64,000 bases of DNA from Microbacterium sp. SYP-A9085 (GTDB taxonomy: Bacteria > Actinomycetota > Actinomycetes > Actinomycetales > Microbacteriaceae): the NCBI RefSeq assembly GCF_009649635.1, contig NZ_WJII01000001.1, forward strand, positions 310,001 through 374,000. Reading direction: 5' to 3'. Numbering within the stretch: the first letter of the stretch is position 1; each line of letters opens with the position of its first letter. Below the pieces are notes generated by a model. The model did no database searches. It was not told the DNA's origin and worked only from the letters and a program-made list of their open reading frames with translations. Below are positions 1-8,546 of the stretch, piece after piece. Made by a program: the position numbers and the translations under genes.

Positions 1-534
1 CAGGCCGGCAGCGATCAGCATCCCCCCGGGCAGCGACCAGCCCCCGACGACACCGGCGAGAACCGGGCCGATCAGCTGGCCAACGCCCTGCACGACGTTG
101 AACCTCGACAGCGCAGCCACCGCGGAGTCCGAGCCGCGAACGACGTGGGTCTGAGCACCTGTCCAGAAGTAGGCCCGCGCCACACCCTGCAGCAGCTGCT
201 GCACGACGAACGCCCACAGCGCGGCGCTGAACCACAGCACCGTGCACGAGATCACGGACAGGATCGTGGCGACGACGATGAAGTACTTGGTCGGGAAGCG
301 GCTCATCAACGCGCCCATTCCGACGCGGGCCACGGTCTGCGAGACCGCCGAGATCGCGACGATGATCCCTACGACGCCGATGGGATGGCCCGCATGCACC
401 GCCAGGAGTGGCACGACGATCCCGATGACGCCTTGCGCAGTCGAGAACGTGATGTTGCCCAACTGGGTGAACACCTGGTCACGGATCCTCGACGAAGACG
501 GGCCCGATGGGTCTGATCCGACGATCCCGGACAT
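1..534 (-). CDS. MFS transporter, N-terminal part (cut by window edge)
   Basis: The minus strand is open from an ATG at 534 (preceded by a GAGGGGG ribosome site) to the left edge, giving 178 residues without the C-terminus. The translation has hydrophobic helices and the motif QGVARAYFWTGAQTHVVRGSD. It aligns well with the complete MFS protein at 19434-20603 (QGISRAYFWTATQTHVIRSSD), so the two are paralogues. MFS proteins are inner-membrane secondary transporters; given the neighbours this one probably moves an aromatic acid or a pathway intermediate, which is inference. It diverges from the dehydrogenase gene at 661 across a short region containing a GntR-type operator. Confidence 0.85.
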   Translation of the reverse strand, partial: MSGIVGSDPSGPSSSRIRDQVFTQLGNITFSTAQGVIGIVVPLLAVHAGHPIGVVGIIVAISAVSQTVARVGMGALMSRFPTKYFIVVATILSVISCTVLWFSAALWAFVVQQLLQGVARAYFWTGAQTHVVRGSDSAVAALSRFNVVQGVGQLIGPVLAGVVGGWSLPGGMLIAAGL

Positions 535-560
535 GGCACCCCCTCAGGCTGATAATCGTA

Positions 561-573
561 ATGGTTAGACCAT
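561..573. promoter_or_regulatory. GntR/FadR-type operator
   Basis: The inverted repeat ATGGT-TAG-ACCAT matches the FadR-subfamily GntR consensus TNGTNNNACNA. It lies between the divergent MFS gene (start 534) and the dehydrogenase gene (start 661). A second site of the same form, ATGGT-CAT-ACCAT, sits at 8548-8560 before the oxygenase genes. No GntR gene is visible in the window, so the regulator must be encoded elsewhere. Confidence 0.6.
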
Positions 574-660
574 AATCATGCCGAAGAACGTGATAAAGTT
601 CTGGCTCTAGGAGAAAAAGTTTCTGTAGTATGAAATGTATTGAACCGCAAGGGGGGTGTC

Positions 661-1557
661 ATGAACACAAACCATGTCGGGGTCGTGGGGCTCGGTGTAA
701 TGGGAAGGACTCTCAGCGAGGGGCTCATCGCGGCCGAGCACCCGGCCAGCGTCTGGGACCGCCACTCGGATCGCATCGCCATGACCGCGATACTCGGGGC
801 GGCACCCACCATGAGTCCGAAGCACCTCGCCGAGCAGACCGACGTCATCTTCCTCACACTGCCGAACCCCGCCGCCGTCCGCGAGGTTCTCTTCGATGGA
901 GAGGACGCCCTCACGAGGGGCCTCCAGCCGAGCGCGCTCATCATCGACATGTCGACGAGCGACCCCGCCCTGGCGCATGAGGCGGCGCAACGGATCTCGG
1001 AGCTCGGAATCGGTGCGCAGTACGTCGACGCTCCTGTCTCAGGGAAGTCCCCGAAGCTCACCGTCATGGTCGGTGGGACGCCAGGCACGCTTCGCGACGC
1101 CGAGGCCATCGTCAACGACATCGCCACCTCGATCATCTACACCGGCGCGATCGGCCAGGGGTTCGCGACGAAGCTCGTGCATCAGCACGTCAAATACGCC
1201 ACGCACCTCGCCGTCTGCGAAGCTCTGTTCATCGCCGAGAAGGCGGGACTCGATATCCCGCTGGTCATCGAAGCCCTGGAGAAGTCCACCGGCGTCGAGG
1301 GAGGCTTCAAGAGCGCGGTCGAGTACTACAAGGGCAACAAGCGCGGAATCGCCGCACGCGCGCCATCGACGACCATCGCCAAGGACATGAACCTCGCCTC
1401 CGCACTCGCCGCATCGGTGTCGACCGAGAGCGCGACGCTCCTCGCGACGGCGGAGTTCTTCACCGCAGTCGTCGCCTCCGAATACGCGAAGAAGCCGTAC
1501 CCCGAGAGCACGAAGCTTCTCCAGTCCCTGCGCAGCAGAGCGGAGGCGAGCGCGTGA
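661..1557 (+). CDS. 3-hydroxyisobutyrate dehydrogenase-family oxidoreductase
   Basis: This 298-aa protein belongs to the beta-hydroxyacid dehydrogenase family, which oxidises or reduces short 3-hydroxyacids with NAD(P). A Rossmann motif GVVGLGVMG is at residues 7-15, the substrate-loop motif DAPVSG at 123-128, and the catalytic lysine is probably K171. The ATG at 661 is chosen because AAGGGGGG lies five bases upstream; an in-frame TTG at 640 has no such site. The stop overlaps the GTG of the next gene by four bases, so both are co-translated. In this cluster it probably acts on a hydroxyacid released late in the pathway; the substrate is unknown. Confidence 0.8.
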   Translation: MNTNHVGVVGLGVMGRTLSEGLIAAEHPASVWDRHSDRIAMTAILGAAPTMSPKHLAEQTDVIFLTLPNPAAVREVLFDGEDALTRGLQPSALIIDMSTSDPALAHEAAQRISELGIGAQYVDAPVSGKSPKLTVMVGGTPGTLRDAEAIVNDIATSIIYTGAIGQGFATKLVHQHVKYATHLAVCEALFIAEKAGLDIPLVIEALEKSTGVEGGFKSAVEYYKGNKRGIAARAPSTTIAKDMNLASALAASVSTESATLLATAEFFTAVVASEYAKKPYPESTKLLQSLRSRAEASA

Positions 1558-2273
1558 CCCTCGGCGCAGAAACCCGAGTGAAGCTCGCCCAGGCGTGCCG
1601 GATCATCGCGAACGCAGGGCTGGCAGAGGACATCCTCGGGCACGTGAGTCTCCGCACAGATGACGGAATCGCAATCCGCTGCCGCGGACCACGGGAGAGC
1701 GGGCTGCTGTTCACCGTCGCAGACGACATCCATGAGGTGATCACCGGAGTTCCGTTACCGGGAGGCTATCAAGCCCCTAACGAGCTTCTGCTGCACGCCG
1801 AGGTCATGCGCATCCGTCCCGACGCGCAGTCGGTCGTGCATGCCCACGCGACATCGGCCGTCGCCGCCGACCTGGCCGGCATCGCCCTGGCGCCGATCGT
1901 GGGCGCGTACAACATCCCGGCGATGCGAATGGCAGCCCGGAGCATCCCGGTGTATCCGCGCAGCCTGCTCATCAATACGGACAGACTCGGACACGACGTC
2001 GCATCGGCGTTGGGAGACGCCCCCGCTCTGATCCTGCGAGGCCACGGCATCATCACGGTGGGTCGGACGATCGAGGAAGCCGTCGTGCGCGCCATCAACA
2101 TCGAGATCCTCGCCCGGATGCACGTGCTCGCCAGCGTGAACGGGGACATCTCCTACCGCATCTCCGATGAGGATTTCGCCGCCACTCCCGATCTCGGCTC
2201 CACGTTCAACGACGGATACGTGTGGCAGCACCATCTCGCCCGGCTGGCACATGCGGGACTCGCCCTGACCTGA
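1554..2273 (+). CDS. Class II aldolase/adducin-family protein, decarboxylase or aldolase
   Basis: This 239-aa protein starts at a GTG overlapping the preceding stop. It has the class II aldolase metal site: an E77/H81 region, the HAH pair H96/H98, and H164 in the motif LRGHG. The family includes metal-dependent aldolases such as fuculose-phosphate aldolase and aromatic acid decarboxylases such as the 3,4-dihydroxyphthalate decarboxylase PhtC. Context with a ring-hydroxylating oxygenase makes a decarboxylase or a retro-aldol step on a hydroxylated acid plausible. A second family member lies at 13995-14708. The exact reaction cannot be read from sequence. Confidence 0.75.
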   Translation: MTLGAETRVKLAQACRIIANAGLAEDILGHVSLRTDDGIAIRCRGPRESGLLFTVADDIHEVITGVPLPGGYQAPNELLLHAEVMRIRPDAQSVVHAHATSAVAADLAGIALAPIVGAYNIPAMRMAARSIPVYPRSLLINTDRLGHDVASALGDAPALILRGHGIITVGRTIEEAVVRAINIEILARMHVLASVNGDISYRISDEDFAATPDLGSTFNDGYVWQHHLARLAHAGLALT

Positions 2274-2293
2274 CCGTCGACGGCGCGCCGGCA

Positions 2294-2339
2294 CACGACC
2301 GAAGCCGTCGGGAGCACGCTCCCGACGGCTTCGGTCGTG
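2294..2339. terminator. Bidirectional terminator hairpin
   Basis: A perfect 21-bp inverted repeat (2294-2314 with 2319-2339) has a 4-base loop. It sits between the convergent genes ending at 2273 (+) and 2347 (-). The stem is GC-rich and lacks a clear U-tract, as is common in actinobacteria. Confidence 0.85.
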
Positions 2340-2346
2340 CAGGACT

Positions 2347-3555
2347 TCAAAGATTGAACACGCGTCGTGCATTCTCGCCGAGGATCTGACGCTTCGCCTG
2401 ATCGGACAGGAACGGCAGATCGAAGATCGTGCTCGGCAGGTTGAAGTCCCAATGCGGATAATCCGACGAGTACATCAGCTGCGTCTCGGCTCCGATCATC
2501 CGGAACGTCTGCTCCAGAGCCCTGATGTCTCCCGTCTCCATCGGCTGCGTCGTGTAGTAGAAGTTCTCCCTGATGTAGTCACTGGGGAGCTTCTTCAGCA
2601 GCGGGGCCTCGGACGTACGCATCATGTACTCGTTGTCGAGCCGCTGCGCGAGGAACGGGAGCCAGGCCAGGCCGCTCTCGATCCACACCACTTTCAGCTT
2701 CGGAAAACGCTCAGGGATGCCATTCATGATCATGTTCGTGAGGTGGACCATGTTGTACAGCACGAAACCTAGCGAGTGCACGGAGATGAACTTGTTCATC
2801 CCCTCGAAGATGCGCTCCATATCGTTGTAGATGGCGTGGAATCCGACGGGGAGACCGCGCTCTTCCAGTTCACGGTAGATCGGAGCAAACGAGTTGTCAT
2901 GCACCGGCTTGTGCCGGCCGCTGGCCACCATGAAGCCGACCACGCCAGGCGCATCGCCGAACTTGTCGATCATCCTCAGGCATGCCTGAACATCGTTGAG
3001 CGGCAGATAGATCATGGTGCGGATGCGAGTGTCGTGAGGAAGGATCTCCTCGGTCAGCCAGCGGCTGTAAGCCCAGCTGAGCTGCGCTTCCATGCTCGTG
3101 TCGGGGTTGAGACCGAGCTGCAGCATCGGCGTCGGGAATACGATCTGGACGTCGATTCCAATGCTCTCCATCTCGCGACGGATGAGAGCGACATCCCTGG
3201 GGACATCGTCTCCGACCTCCTCCTGACGACGTCGCGGGTATCGCACGATACGGCCCGACACGTGCTGATTGCTCTGCGCGGAATGATAAAGACTGACAGG
3301 GCGCCCATGCCGGTCCTGCCCCTGCGCACGATGTCTGAGCACGGGGTCCTCGATGTACTTGACGATGTCGGCCCAGGCCTCGGTCTCGTAGTGGTGGGCG
3401 TCGGTGTCGACGATGTAGTAGTCGTCGAGGCCGCGTTCGTCGGCTTGCAGCCTGGCATTGCGCATGTGCTCGGTCGTATTGAATCCGGCGCGTTCGCCGG
3501 ACGCGATCGTCCGCGCGAGATCGGCCGCGCTCGTCGCGCTGTAGTCACTGGGCAT
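2347..3555 (-). CDS. Amidohydrolase-2 family protein, ACMSD/resorcylate decarboxylase-like
   Basis: This 402-aa protein is a TIM-barrel amidohydrolase of the family holding ACMSD, gamma-resorcylate decarboxylase and related metal-dependent C-C lyases and hydrolases. An early metal motif DTDAHHYE is at about residues 50-57, and the late catalytic aspartate lies in SSDYPHWD near residue 355. IVFPTP and the conserved VWIESGLAWLP segment fit the family. It starts at ATG 3555 behind AGGAGG and overlaps the upstream 93-aa gene by 11 bases, so it is the last gene of the operon beginning at 7428. Decarboxylation of an aromatic carboxylate or hydrolysis of a ring-cleavage-like product are both possible. 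Confidence 0.8.
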   Translation of the reverse strand: MPSDYSATSAADLARTIASGERAGFNTTEHMRNARLQADERGLDDYYIVDTDAHHYETEAWADIVKYIEDPVLRHRAQGQDRHGRPVSLYHSAQSNQHVSGRIVRYPRRRQEEVGDDVPRDVALIRREMESIGIDVQIVFPTPMLQLGLNPDTSMEAQLSWAYSRWLTEEILPHDTRIRTMIYLPLNDVQACLRMIDKFGDAPGVVGFMVASGRHKPVHDNSFAPIYRELEERGLPVGFHAIYNDMERIFEGMNKFISVHSLGFVLYNMVHLTNMIMNGIPERFPKLKVVWIESGLAWLPFLAQRLDNEYMMRTSEAPLLKKLPSDYIRENFYYTTQPMETGDIRALEQTFRMIGAETQLMYSSDYPHWDFNLPSTIFDLPFLSDQAKRQILGENARRVFNL

Positions 3556-3826
3556 GCGCGCCTCCTGCCGAGGGCTTGATGCCGAGACCGCGCCAGATGC
3601 TCAAGTCGACCAGCTCGAGTTCGCCGGCCTCCAGAAGATCCGTTGCGACCATAATGATCTCGGTGGCGTTCAGCTGCTCACTCGCGAAAGGGTGGATCTG
3701 CACGCCCTCTTCACGCCGGGCCGCATACGACTTCAGAGCATGGCCGATGAGCTCCTGCAGTGCGGCATCGCTGAGCGCCTCAACGTCGAGCGCGGCGATG
3801 TCATGCCTTGTGTGCGGCGATGACAT
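3545..3826 (-). CDS. Uncharacterised 93-aa protein
   Basis: I do not recognise this family. The product is a small acidic helical protein with no signal peptide, no cysteines and no membrane segment; residues 53-82 read as an alternating hydrophobic/acidic helix-turn pattern ending in LSIWRGLG. It overlaps the Rieske gene upstream by 26 bases and the amidohydrolase gene downstream by 11 bases. That tight packing argues for translational coupling and for a real gene, perhaps a small subunit or assembly partner of one of its neighbours. The role is inferred only from position. Confidence 0.65.
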   Translation of the reverse strand: MSSPHTRHDIAALDVEALSDAALQELIGHALKSYAARREEGVQIHPFASEQLNATEIIMVATDLLEAGELELVDLSIWRGLGIKPSAGGAHAQ

Positions 3827-4175
3827 AGACGTGGTCTCCTTCTGTTCTGGTTTCGTAGCGACGAAGTGCGAAACGGGGATCGCCGGCGGCCCTGCCGGTG
3901 TCGATGTCGTACTCCCACCCGTGCCATGGACAGACGATGTGCATGCAGGTCTCCGAGAAGACCTCCCCGGCGACGGTGCCGTCCGCGCGCACGACCGCTT
4001 CGACCCTCGGGATCAGAACCCCCTCGCCGACCGGCCCGCCCGAGTGCAGGCACGTGTTCGAGAGCGCGTAATAGCGCTCCCCCACTCTGAAGACGACCAC
4101 CGGCCGACCTCCGACCTCCAGCACTCGACGCCTGCCGTCTTCGAAGTCGCCGGCACTCCCGGCCAGTACTTCCAT
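3801..4175 (-). CDS. Small Rieske [2Fe-2S] protein with enlarged cluster loop
   Basis: This 124-aa soluble protein has both Rieske ligand pairs, TCLHSG and CPWHGWEYD. Rieske proteins pass single electrons to oxygenases or reductases. The spacing is odd: 37 residues separate the CxH and CxxH pairs, against about 15-17 in typical Rieske ferredoxins, and the insert carries an extra CMH just before the second pair. ATG 4175 is chosen because AGGAGG precedes it; an upstream extension is open but lacks sequence typical of the family. The gene lies 29 bases after the aldehyde dehydrogenase gene. Its partner is unknown, because the oxygenase at 10110 already has its own ferredoxin. Confidence 0.8.
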   Translation of the reverse strand: MEVLAGSAGDFEDGRRRVLEVGGRPVVVFRVGERYYALSNTCLHSGGPVGEGVLIPRVEAVVRADGTVAGEVFSETCMHIVCPWHGWEYDIDTGRAAGDPRFALRRYETRTEGDHVYVIAAHKA

Positions 4176-4204
4176 GGCCCACAGTCCTCCTGGTCCTCGG
4201 ACGA

Positions 4205-5677
4205 TCAGAACATCACGTTGACGGTCTTGACTTCCGTGTAACTCAAGAGCTCTTCGATGCTCTCTTCCCTGCCCACGCCGGAGCCCTTCCACCCGCCGAA
4301 CGGAAGGTTGGGGAAGTGCGAGGACGAGCCGTTGATCCAGGTGAACCCGGCTTCGAACTCACGGATGACACGGTGAGCCCGCTGCAGGTTCGAGGTCCAG
4401 ACGCTGGCGGTCAGGCCGTACTGCACGCCGTTCGCGATCCGGACGGCCTCCTCCTCATCGTCGAAGGCGATGACCGAGAGGACAGGGCCGAACACTTCCT
4501 CCTGCTCGATGCGGAATCCGGGCTGTATGCCGGTGAGCACCGTCGGAGCGACGAAGTAGCCCCGCTCGAATCCGGCACCCGTAGGCCGGCCGCCGCCGGT
4601 GACGACGGTCGCACCCTCATCCTTCGCGATCTGGATGTATCTGAGCGTCTTGTCATACTGCGTCCTGTTGATCATCGTCCCCTGCTCGGTGGTCTCGTCG
4701 AGAGGGTTGCCGACCTTGCGGGCCTCGATGAGTCGCACCACCCGTTCGACGAGCTGATCGTGGATCTCCCGCTGGACGAGCAGCCGCGAGTTCGACCCGC
4801 ACGACTGACCGGACCAGGTGAAGTTCATGCCGAAGACAGCGCCCGCTGCGGCCTTGTCGAGGTCCGCATCGGAGAACACCACCATGGCGTTCTTTCCGCC
4901 GAGTTCGAGCGTGACGTCTTTGACCCCGCTCTCGGCGGCCGCCCGCTGGATCGCGCGGCCCGTCGGCTCGGATCCGATGAAGCCGATCCGGCGCACTGCG
5001 GGGTGGCGCACGAGAGAATCCGGCACGGCGACGCCCTCTCCGACGACGACGGAGAGCACCCCGGGCGGGAAGATGCCCGCGGCGAGCTCGCCCATGCGCA
5101 GCGCGGAGAGCGGAGCGACATCGGCGGGCTTGAGGACAGTGGGGTTTCCCGCCACCAGGGGCGCCCCGATCTTGCACGCGAACAGCAGGGGGTGGTTGTA
5201 GGCCATGATCCGAGCGGTAACGCCGACCGGCTCACGGGTCGTGAGATGCAGCGCATTGCTCGCGGGTACCGTGACGCCCTTCATCTCAAGAGCGAATCCG
5301 GCGAACATGCGCAGCTGCTCGACGGCGAGCCTGATGTCATGGCGCGTCTTCGCCATGGGCGATCCCGCATCGATGGAGTCGAGCTGAGCGAGTTCATCCT
5401 CATGCGCCTCGATGGCGTCGGCGAGCTTGCGGACCAGGGCGGCCCGCTCGAGCGCCGTGGTGTCGCGCCACATCTTGCGTGCGCGCTGCGCGGCCTCGAC
5501 CGCCTCGTCCACGTCCTCCTTGCCGCCGTTGGGCACCGTCGCGATCGCCTGCTCGGTGTACGGGCTGAAGCTCTGGTACGTGTCGCCGCTGCGCGCGTTC
5601 TTCAGCACGCCGCCGATCAGCAGCTTCCATTCATGAGCGAGAAGCTCGGACATCTCCGGGCTGGGCTGAGCTGTCAC
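4205..5677 (-). CDS. Aldehyde dehydrogenase (NAD(P)-dependent)
   Basis: This 490-aa protein is a full-length aldehyde dehydrogenase, oxidising an aldehyde to the acid with NAD(P). Key residues are N161 (AYNHP), the general base E258 in LELGGKNA, and the nucleophile C293 in SGQSCGSN; the C-terminal LPFGGWKGSGVGRE is also typical. It starts at GTG 5677, two bases after the stop of the ThDP gene, so the two are coupled. A ThDP-dependent 2-oxoacid decarboxylase followed by this enzyme would convert a 2-oxoacid to an aldehyde and then a carboxylate, as in the mandelate pathway. That pairing is inferred from family and position. Confidence 0.9.
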   Translation of the reverse strand: MTAQPSPEMSELLAHEWKLLIGGVLKNARSGDTYQSFSPYTEQAIATVPNGGKEDVDEAVEAAQRARKMWRDTTALERAALVRKLADAIEAHEDELAQLDSIDAGSPMAKTRHDIRLAVEQLRMFAGFALEMKGVTVPASNALHLTTREPVGVTARIMAYNHPLLFACKIGAPLVAGNPTVLKPADVAPLSALRMGELAAGIFPPGVLSVVVGEGVAVPDSLVRHPAVRRIGFIGSEPTGRAIQRAAAESGVKDVTLELGGKNAMVVFSDADLDKAAAGAVFGMNFTWSGQSCGSNSRLLVQREIHDQLVERVVRLIEARKVGNPLDETTEQGTMINRTQYDKTLRYIQIAKDEGATVVTGGGRPTGAGFERGYFVAPTVLTGIQPGFRIEQEEVFGPVLSVIAFDDEEEAVRIANGVQYGLTASVWTSNLQRAHRVIREFEAGFTWINGSSSHFPNLPFGGWKGSGVGREESIEELLSYTEVKTVNVMF

Positions 5678-5679
5678 AA

Positions 5680-7428
5680 TCAGTTCTCCTTCGAACTCGG
5701 GTGGACGATGACGTCGACGACGACGGGCTTGCCCTTCTTGACCAGGGCGAGTCCCCTGCGCAGCGCATCAGGAAGATCCCTCATATCGGTGATCGGGCCG
5801 ATTCCCTCCAGCCCCTGTGCTCGTGCGAGGAGGGCGAGATCGGGGGCCGGGTCGTCGATGCTGAGGCCGATCCATTTCCGACTGACGTCGCGATCGCGGC
5901 TGATCGCGACTCTCTCCTGGTGGTCCTCGTCGTTTCCATAGGTGTGGTTGTTGTTGACGATGGCGAGGAACGGGATCCTCTCATGCGCGGCCGTCCACAG
6001 CGCTTGCACGCCCATCATGAAATCCCCATCGCCGAGGATCGACACGGGGAGCCTGTCGGTCCCGCGAAGCGCCAGCGCGGCGCCGACGGTCATGCCGGGC
6101 CCGGAGCCGATGCCGCCGCCGCCGTCGTAGCCGAGAAAGTCCATCGGGCTCGAGAACGGCCAGTAGTCGCCGTCCCACTTCAATGGGAGGCGGATGAGCG
6201 TCGTCCGCTCCTCGCGCAGCTGCTCCCGAACCACCGCTGCGAGCAGCGCCGGAGTGATCTCTCCGCTGCCGGGCAGGCTCACGCTCTCCGCGTCGGCATC
6301 GGGTGTCCATTCCGGCTCACGCCCCTGCAGGTCCAGCGCATCCAGAAGCTGCGCCACGGCATGATCGGGGGTGGTGGGAAGCCACACGTCCACCTCCGCA
6401 CGGATGTGATGATCCCTGGTCACCCCATTGGCGATCATGGGGTCGAGCGTCGCGGAGACGATCTTCAGATCGGCTCGAGTCCCTGCGCCTTTCAGCGCGC
6501 CCGCGATGTCCGTCCAGTTCAGCGCGAGTACGACATCGGCCTCCGCGAGCGCCTTGCGACCCGCCGGGCCGACGCGCAGACCCGAACCGGCCACGTGGGC
6601 AGGGTGCCGGGTGGGGAACGGCGAGCCGGCCTTCAGATCCGTGATCACCCTCGCGCCGAGGGCTTCAGCGAGCACGATGCGGTACTGATAGTCGGCGTCC
6701 GACCGGGTGCCGGGGCCGACCATGACGACAACGTTCCGCGCATTCCGCAGAAGATCGGCCGCGCGCCGGATCGAATCCGCAGAAGCGGCCGCCTGGTCAG
6801 GGGCGCGACCGGTGGTGATGCGCGGCAACCGCGGGCGAGAGGACAGGCGTGACTCCTGCACGACGGAGTCGAGCGCGACGTAGGTGGGCCCCTGGGGTTC
6901 CGTCCGGGTGATGTCCCAGGCCCGAGCCAAAGACTCGAGAGTGGCCTCGATCGAGACCGGGGTGTCATCCCACTTGATGAATGAGCGGATCATCGACGCC
7001 TGATCGGCGGTGGTGTGAATCCAATCGATCCAGGGCCGGCGCTGTGCCGCATCCAGGGGTCCGGTGGCCCCGATGAGCAGCACGGGAGCCCGGTCCGTGT
7101 AGGCGTTGAAGATGGCCATCACCGCGTGCTGCAATCCGACGTTGGCATGCAGAGCGACCGCCATGGGCACTCCGGTGACCTTCGCATAGCCATGCGCGAG
7201 TGCGACCGAGTGCTCTTCGTGCAGGCACATGACGATACTCGGGCCCGATTCCGGAGAGTAGTTCACAAGGCTGTCGTGCAGGCCGCGGAAACTGGCACCG
7301 GGCGTCAACGCGATGTAAGGCACCTCCGTTGCCCGGAGGAAATCCACGATCGCATCGCTGCCCCACTGAGGCTGAAGTTCGATGCCCGGCTTGACCGCTG
7401 ACTCCTGAGCGTCATTGCTCTCGGTCAT
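5680..7428 (-). CDS. Thiamine-diphosphate-dependent enzyme, 2-oxoacid decarboxylase/acetolactate synthase-like
   Basis: This 582-aa protein has the three-domain layout of the acetolactate synthase/benzoylformate decarboxylase superfamily. The ThDP-activating glutamate is probably E71 in CLHEEHS, and the cofactor motif GDGDFMMG leads into NNNHTYGND near residue 475. It is the first gene of a five-gene minus-strand operon; its ATG at 7428 follows GAAGGGAAC. Decarboxylation of an aryl-2-oxoacid to an aldehyde, passed to the aldehyde dehydrogenase behind it, is the simplest reading. Carboligation is an alternative, since family members are hard to separate by sequence alone. Confidence 0.8.
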   Translation of the reverse strand: MTESNDAQESAVKPGIELQPQWGSDAIVDFLRATEVPYIALTPGASFRGLHDSLVNYSPESGPSIVMCLHEEHSVALAHGYAKVTGVPMAVALHANVGLQHAVMAIFNAYTDRAPVLLIGATGPLDAAQRRPWIDWIHTTADQASMIRSFIKWDDTPVSIEATLESLARAWDITRTEPQGPTYVALDSVVQESRLSSRPRLPRITTGRAPDQAAASADSIRRAADLLRNARNVVVMVGPGTRSDADYQYRIVLAEALGARVITDLKAGSPFPTRHPAHVAGSGLRVGPAGRKALAEADVVLALNWTDIAGALKGAGTRADLKIVSATLDPMIANGVTRDHHIRAEVDVWLPTTPDHAVAQLLDALDLQGREPEWTPDADAESVSLPGSGEITPALLAAVVREQLREERTTLIRLPLKWDGDYWPFSSPMDFLGYDGGGGIGSGPGMTVGAALALRGTDRLPVSILGDGDFMMGVQALWTAAHERIPFLAIVNNNHTYGNDEDHQERVAISRDRDVSRKWIGLSIDDPAPDLALLARAQGLEGIGPITDMRDLPDALRRGLALVKKGKPVVVDVIVHPSSKEN

Positions 7429-7646
7429 TAAGTTCCCTTCTTCCAGAAACTATTTCCATCAACCGGACTTTAGTATAGGACATCACCCTCCGACCCGCTA
7501 GGCCGAGACGGCGACCCGTCACGCGAGTCGGGCCGAGCCGGGTCGGCGCGACGAGCCGGCGTCCCACCGGTACCAGCGCCCCGCAGCAGCCTCCGACTGC
7601 AGCCCGGAAAGCCCGATTTCATCTGTGATCCGGCTAGGATATGTGC

Positions 7647-8438
7647 GTGAATCAGTCTTCCGGAGATGCCGCCACGCGCGGGCGAGGGGAGCGCCCCGCC
7701 TACCCGATCTCCTCGGTGGACAATGCACTGCGCCTACTCGGGATCTTCAAGAAGCAACAGCGAGTGCGCGTCTCGGACGCCGCCGTCATGCTGGGCGTCT
7801 CCGTGTCGACGGCGCATCGTCTGCTTGCCATGCTGCAGTTCCATGATTTCGTCATGCAGGAAACAGGATCGCGCTCATACGTGGCCGGGCCCGCACTGCT
7901 AGACATCGGCCTCGCCGTGGTTCGCAGCATGGACATTCGCACTCTCGCGCTGCCGGTGCTCGCAGAGTTCGCCAACCGCTTGGGGGAGACCCTGCATCTC
8001 GTGCGGCTCGAGGGTGCCAAAGCGCGCTACATCGTCAGCGCCGAGGGCGCGAACGCGCTGCGCGTCGCCGACAGGACCGGACGCGTGGTTCCCGCACACA
8101 CCAGCGCTACCGGGCGAGCCCTGCTGGCGGAGCTCAGCGAGAAGGAGTTCAAGCGCCTGCTTCCCGAGCTCATCGCGCTCAACGAGGGCGATGCCTTCGA
8201 TGAGCAGGCACTGCGTGACGAGCTCGACCGCACTCGTGAACGCGGATACGCGTTCAATGTCGGCGGCGACGACGGCATCGCGTCAATGGCTGCAGTCATC
8301 CGCGACGCGGATGGCCGTGCGCTGGCGGCCATCAGCATCAGCGGGCCGGTCGCCCGAATCCAGCATGGCAACCGCGCGGTGCTGGTGAGGCACCTACACG
8401 CCGCGGCCGCGAAGCTCGAGGATACGCTCCACAGCTGA
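7647..8438 (+). CDS. IclR-family transcriptional regulator
   Basis: This 263-aa protein has an N-terminal winged helix-turn-helix (about residues 22-80, with SVSTAHRLLAML as recognition helix) and a C-terminal IclR effector domain (TLHLVRLEG, SATGRALLAEL). IclR proteins sense small aromatic or organic acids and control adjacent catabolic genes. GTG 7647 is chosen because AGGA lies seven bases upstream; the in-frame ATG at 7641 is too close to that site. The gene lies between the divergent ThDP operon and the oxygenase genes. Its target may be the ATTCTG-N5-CAGAAT repeat at 19247; that link is a guess. Confidence 0.85.
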   Translation: MNQSSGDAATRGRGERPAYPISSVDNALRLLGIFKKQQRVRVSDAAVMLGVSVSTAHRLLAMLQFHDFVMQETGSRSYVAGPALLDIGLAVVRSMDIRTLALPVLAEFANRLGETLHLVRLEGAKARYIVSAEGANALRVADRTGRVVPAHTSATGRALLAELSEKEFKRLLPELIALNEGDAFDEQALRDELDRTRERGYAFNVGGDDGIASMAAVIRDADGRALAAISISGPVARIQHGNRAVLVRHLHAAAAKLEDTLHS

Positions 8439-8505
8439 GTTCCCGGGCACATCGCCCCTCCCGTCATAGGGAACCGACAGGATCGGGCCGGCTGCCACCC
8501 GCCCC

Positions 8506-8535
8506 TTGACAGTCGCGGATAGGGCATGCAATGCT
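8506..8535 (+). promoter_or_regulatory. Promoter of the oxygenase operon
   Basis: A consensus -35 TTGACA is at 8506-8511, followed after 18 bases by AATGCT (8530-8535) as a weak -10. The start site would fall near 8542, just before the GntR-type operator at 8547-8561, which suits repression. Confidence 0.45.
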
Positions 8536-8546
8536 CGTCTTCAACG

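Noticed and set aside
7438..7448. Small repeat TTCT-TCC-AGAA upstream of the ThDP operon, considered as an operator
   Set aside because: It overlaps the ribosome-binding sequence of the gene at 7428 and does not match other operators in the window.
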